Source: Perca fluviatilis
Lineage: Eukaryota; Chordata; Actinopteri; Perciformes; Percidae
Direction of reading: 5' to 3'
NCBI RefSeq assembly: GCF_010015445.1
Contig: NC_053126.1
Coordinates: forward strand, 20,791,669-20,855,668
Length of the DNA: 64,000 bases
The position numbers and the translations under genes were made by a program. The notes under the pieces were generated by a model, which searched no databases, was not told the DNA's origin, and saw only the letters and a list, made by a program, of their open reading frames with translations. Below are positions 62,960-64,000 of the stretch, piece by piece (the first letter of the stretch is position 1; each line of letters starts with the position of its first letter).

Positions 62960-63210
62960 CCCCATGCCAATAGTACTATTTGCGGCATCAGCGGGTTACT
63001 GCGCTTCGTTGGCCGCCATGTTGAATGTAAACAAGAAGCTGCTTGGTCGCTTCTCTATCGTCATCATGTTAAACCCACCAATAGCGCCAGTTTGTGATTG
63101 GTCCCCGCAAATTTGTAACGGAAGCAGGATAGAATAATGTACAGGTTTCCAGCCTGAGCTGCAGGGTGAAATCAAATCGGCGGCAGATCGGGCTGGGTTT
63201 ACCCAGTCTA
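62960..63210 (+). repeat. Dispersed fish repeat tail
   Basis: GGCCGCCATGTTGAATGTAA, CTTGGTCGCTTCTCTATCG, CCACCAATAGCGCCAGTTTG and CAGCCTGAGCTGCAGGGTGA followed by GGTTTACCCAGTCTAATA match a consensus that I recall from many teleost loci. Termini were not resolved. Confidence 0.5.
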
Positions 63211-63810
63211 ATATTTATTCATTCATTCATTTATTCATTCAACCTTTATTCATACTCGAGGGCGGCCTTTATTTACAATGACATCAAGTCAAATTACAAA
63301 GACAAAAACAAAGCAACACAGAAAACTGACACCATCATGAGAAAAATAGAAAAACGTTAAAACTTTCTGAATTGGAAAAATTATTTGATAAATAAATTAG
63401 GATAATAAGGATGCTAAAGAAAGTGAAATGTAAAGACATTACAAGTAGAAGTTTGCAGTTTTCTAACCAGATTTCTTAATTGTCCAAAAGGCACAGGTGA
63501 GTTGATTTTAATGAAGTGCTGTAATTTGTCACCGGGGTCAGGTGCACTAAAGTTAAAAGCAGTTTTTCTAAGTTCAGACCGAGCTCGTGGAAGATGAAGT
63601 AAAAGCCAGTCAGCAGAGCGAGTCTGATAAGGTCCCTCTGTGTAATAGAGAAGTTCTGGAAGGTAGTATGGTAGTTTTCCAACATGAGCCATGAGCCTTA
63701 TAGATAAAGAGATACCAGTGAATATCACGTCTCTCTTGGAGAGAAGACCACCCAACACTTTCATATAAAATACACCAGTGTTTACACATCTCTCTCAAAT
63801 TACAATTCAT
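63211..63810 (-). mobile_element. Second LINE 3' end of the Expander/RTE-X-like group
   Basis: On the minus strand it reads HWCILYESVGWSSLQERRDI and HWYLFIYKA, then shifts frame to HVGKLPYYLPELLYYTEGPY, QTRSADWLLLHLPRARSELR and FNFSAPDPGDKLQHFIK. The order (H-x-CILY-x-VGW-x-SL, IYKA, GKLP-YY, TR-S, PRARSEL, F-x-F-x-AP) parallels the fragment at 54592-55041 residue block by residue block. It is a diverged subfamily. The tail at 63211-63260 has ATTC repeats and an AACCTTTATTCA motif. A frameshift near 63690 shows decay; the 5' limit is approximate. Confidence 0.78.
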
Positions 63811-64000
63811 GATGTATAAAAATATTCAAACCCAAGACTGTTTTAACTGCTGCAAATGGCTATCAAATGTAAATATTCTAGATGTATGTTACATTCTTTT
63901 ATACACACACAAAAAACATATTATAAAGTGTCCCGTCCTTAGAGCTCAAGCTGACTGTGTGTGTTGTAATGTCTTGGATGGAGTACCTGTCCCTCTGTGA
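63811..64000. other. No recognisable gene
   Basis: The open frame reaching the window end shows no motif. Confidence 0.5.

Overview
The window reads as nuclear DNA of a ray-finned fish, most likely a percomorph-type teleost. The support is indirect but consistent: an AT-rich background full of stops, many long CA/GT microsatellites, and a dense mix of repeat families typical of teleosts. These are several hAT elements and MITEs, Tc1-like relics, an RTE/Rex3-like LINE with a GATG-type tail, Tx1/L1-type LINE 3' ends, and LINE ends whose A-rich tail contains the AACCTTTATT motif. I could not confirm the species. I found no intact host gene, no exon I can defend, and no tRNA, rRNA, CRISPR or operon-like structure. 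Nearly every open frame that carries a recognisable protein signal belongs to a decayed transposable element.

Layout. 1-5 kb: a dispersed repeat (148-545) with an inverted relative at 41189-41576, an LTR-like block (about 2270-3300), a CA tract and a probable DNA repeat. 5-12 kb: an A/T homopolymer block, a hAT element (6820-7700), a TTAA-flanked MITE (9307-9826), hAT-end fragments and a short antisense Myb/SANT-like relic (11750-11861). 13-15.5 kb: a LINE ORF2 C-terminus with 3'UTR, a hAT-like element and an imperfect trinucleotide tract. 18.4-20.7 kb: a truncated hAT end, then a 2.0 kb TA-flanked foldback element with an internal tandem array of about 191-201 bp. 22-27 kb: the 5' end of a hAT element with a transposase N-terminal relic, A/T homopolymers, and a 1541-bp hAT with a perfect 8-bp target duplication.

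28-32 kb: a 5'-truncated Rex3-like LINE with a near-perfect 19-bp target duplication, a Tc1-like transposase relic, and a 321-bp hAT MITE with a perfect 8-bp duplication. 33-41 kb: two oppositely oriented members of one dispersed repeat and a 981-bp TA-flanked element with perfect 27-bp terminal repeats. 43-47 kb: a hAT with a BED-finger relic, a MITE carrying a tRNA-Glu-like segment, and a LINE RT fragment. 49.9-52.2 kb: a 2275-bp element with long terminal repeats, an inner palindrome and a nested 446-bp insertion. 53-55 kb: two LINE 3' ends in opposite orientation. 56.6-57 kb: a hAT BED-finger relic. 57.8-61.8 kb: five long CA/GT tracts. 62.4-63.8 kb: a Tc1-like end with an inverted/direct duplication of transposase sequence, a dispersed repeat and a LINE 3' end.

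There is no pathway to describe. The value of the window is its record of nested and sequential transposition. The most unusual structures are the 18.7-20.7 kb foldback/tandem-array element, the 49.9-52.2 kb nested palindrome, the tRNA-Glu-like module at 45.85 kb and the duplicated palindrome at 62.8 kb. Family names are from memory of teleost repeats and conserved protein motifs; no library search was possible.
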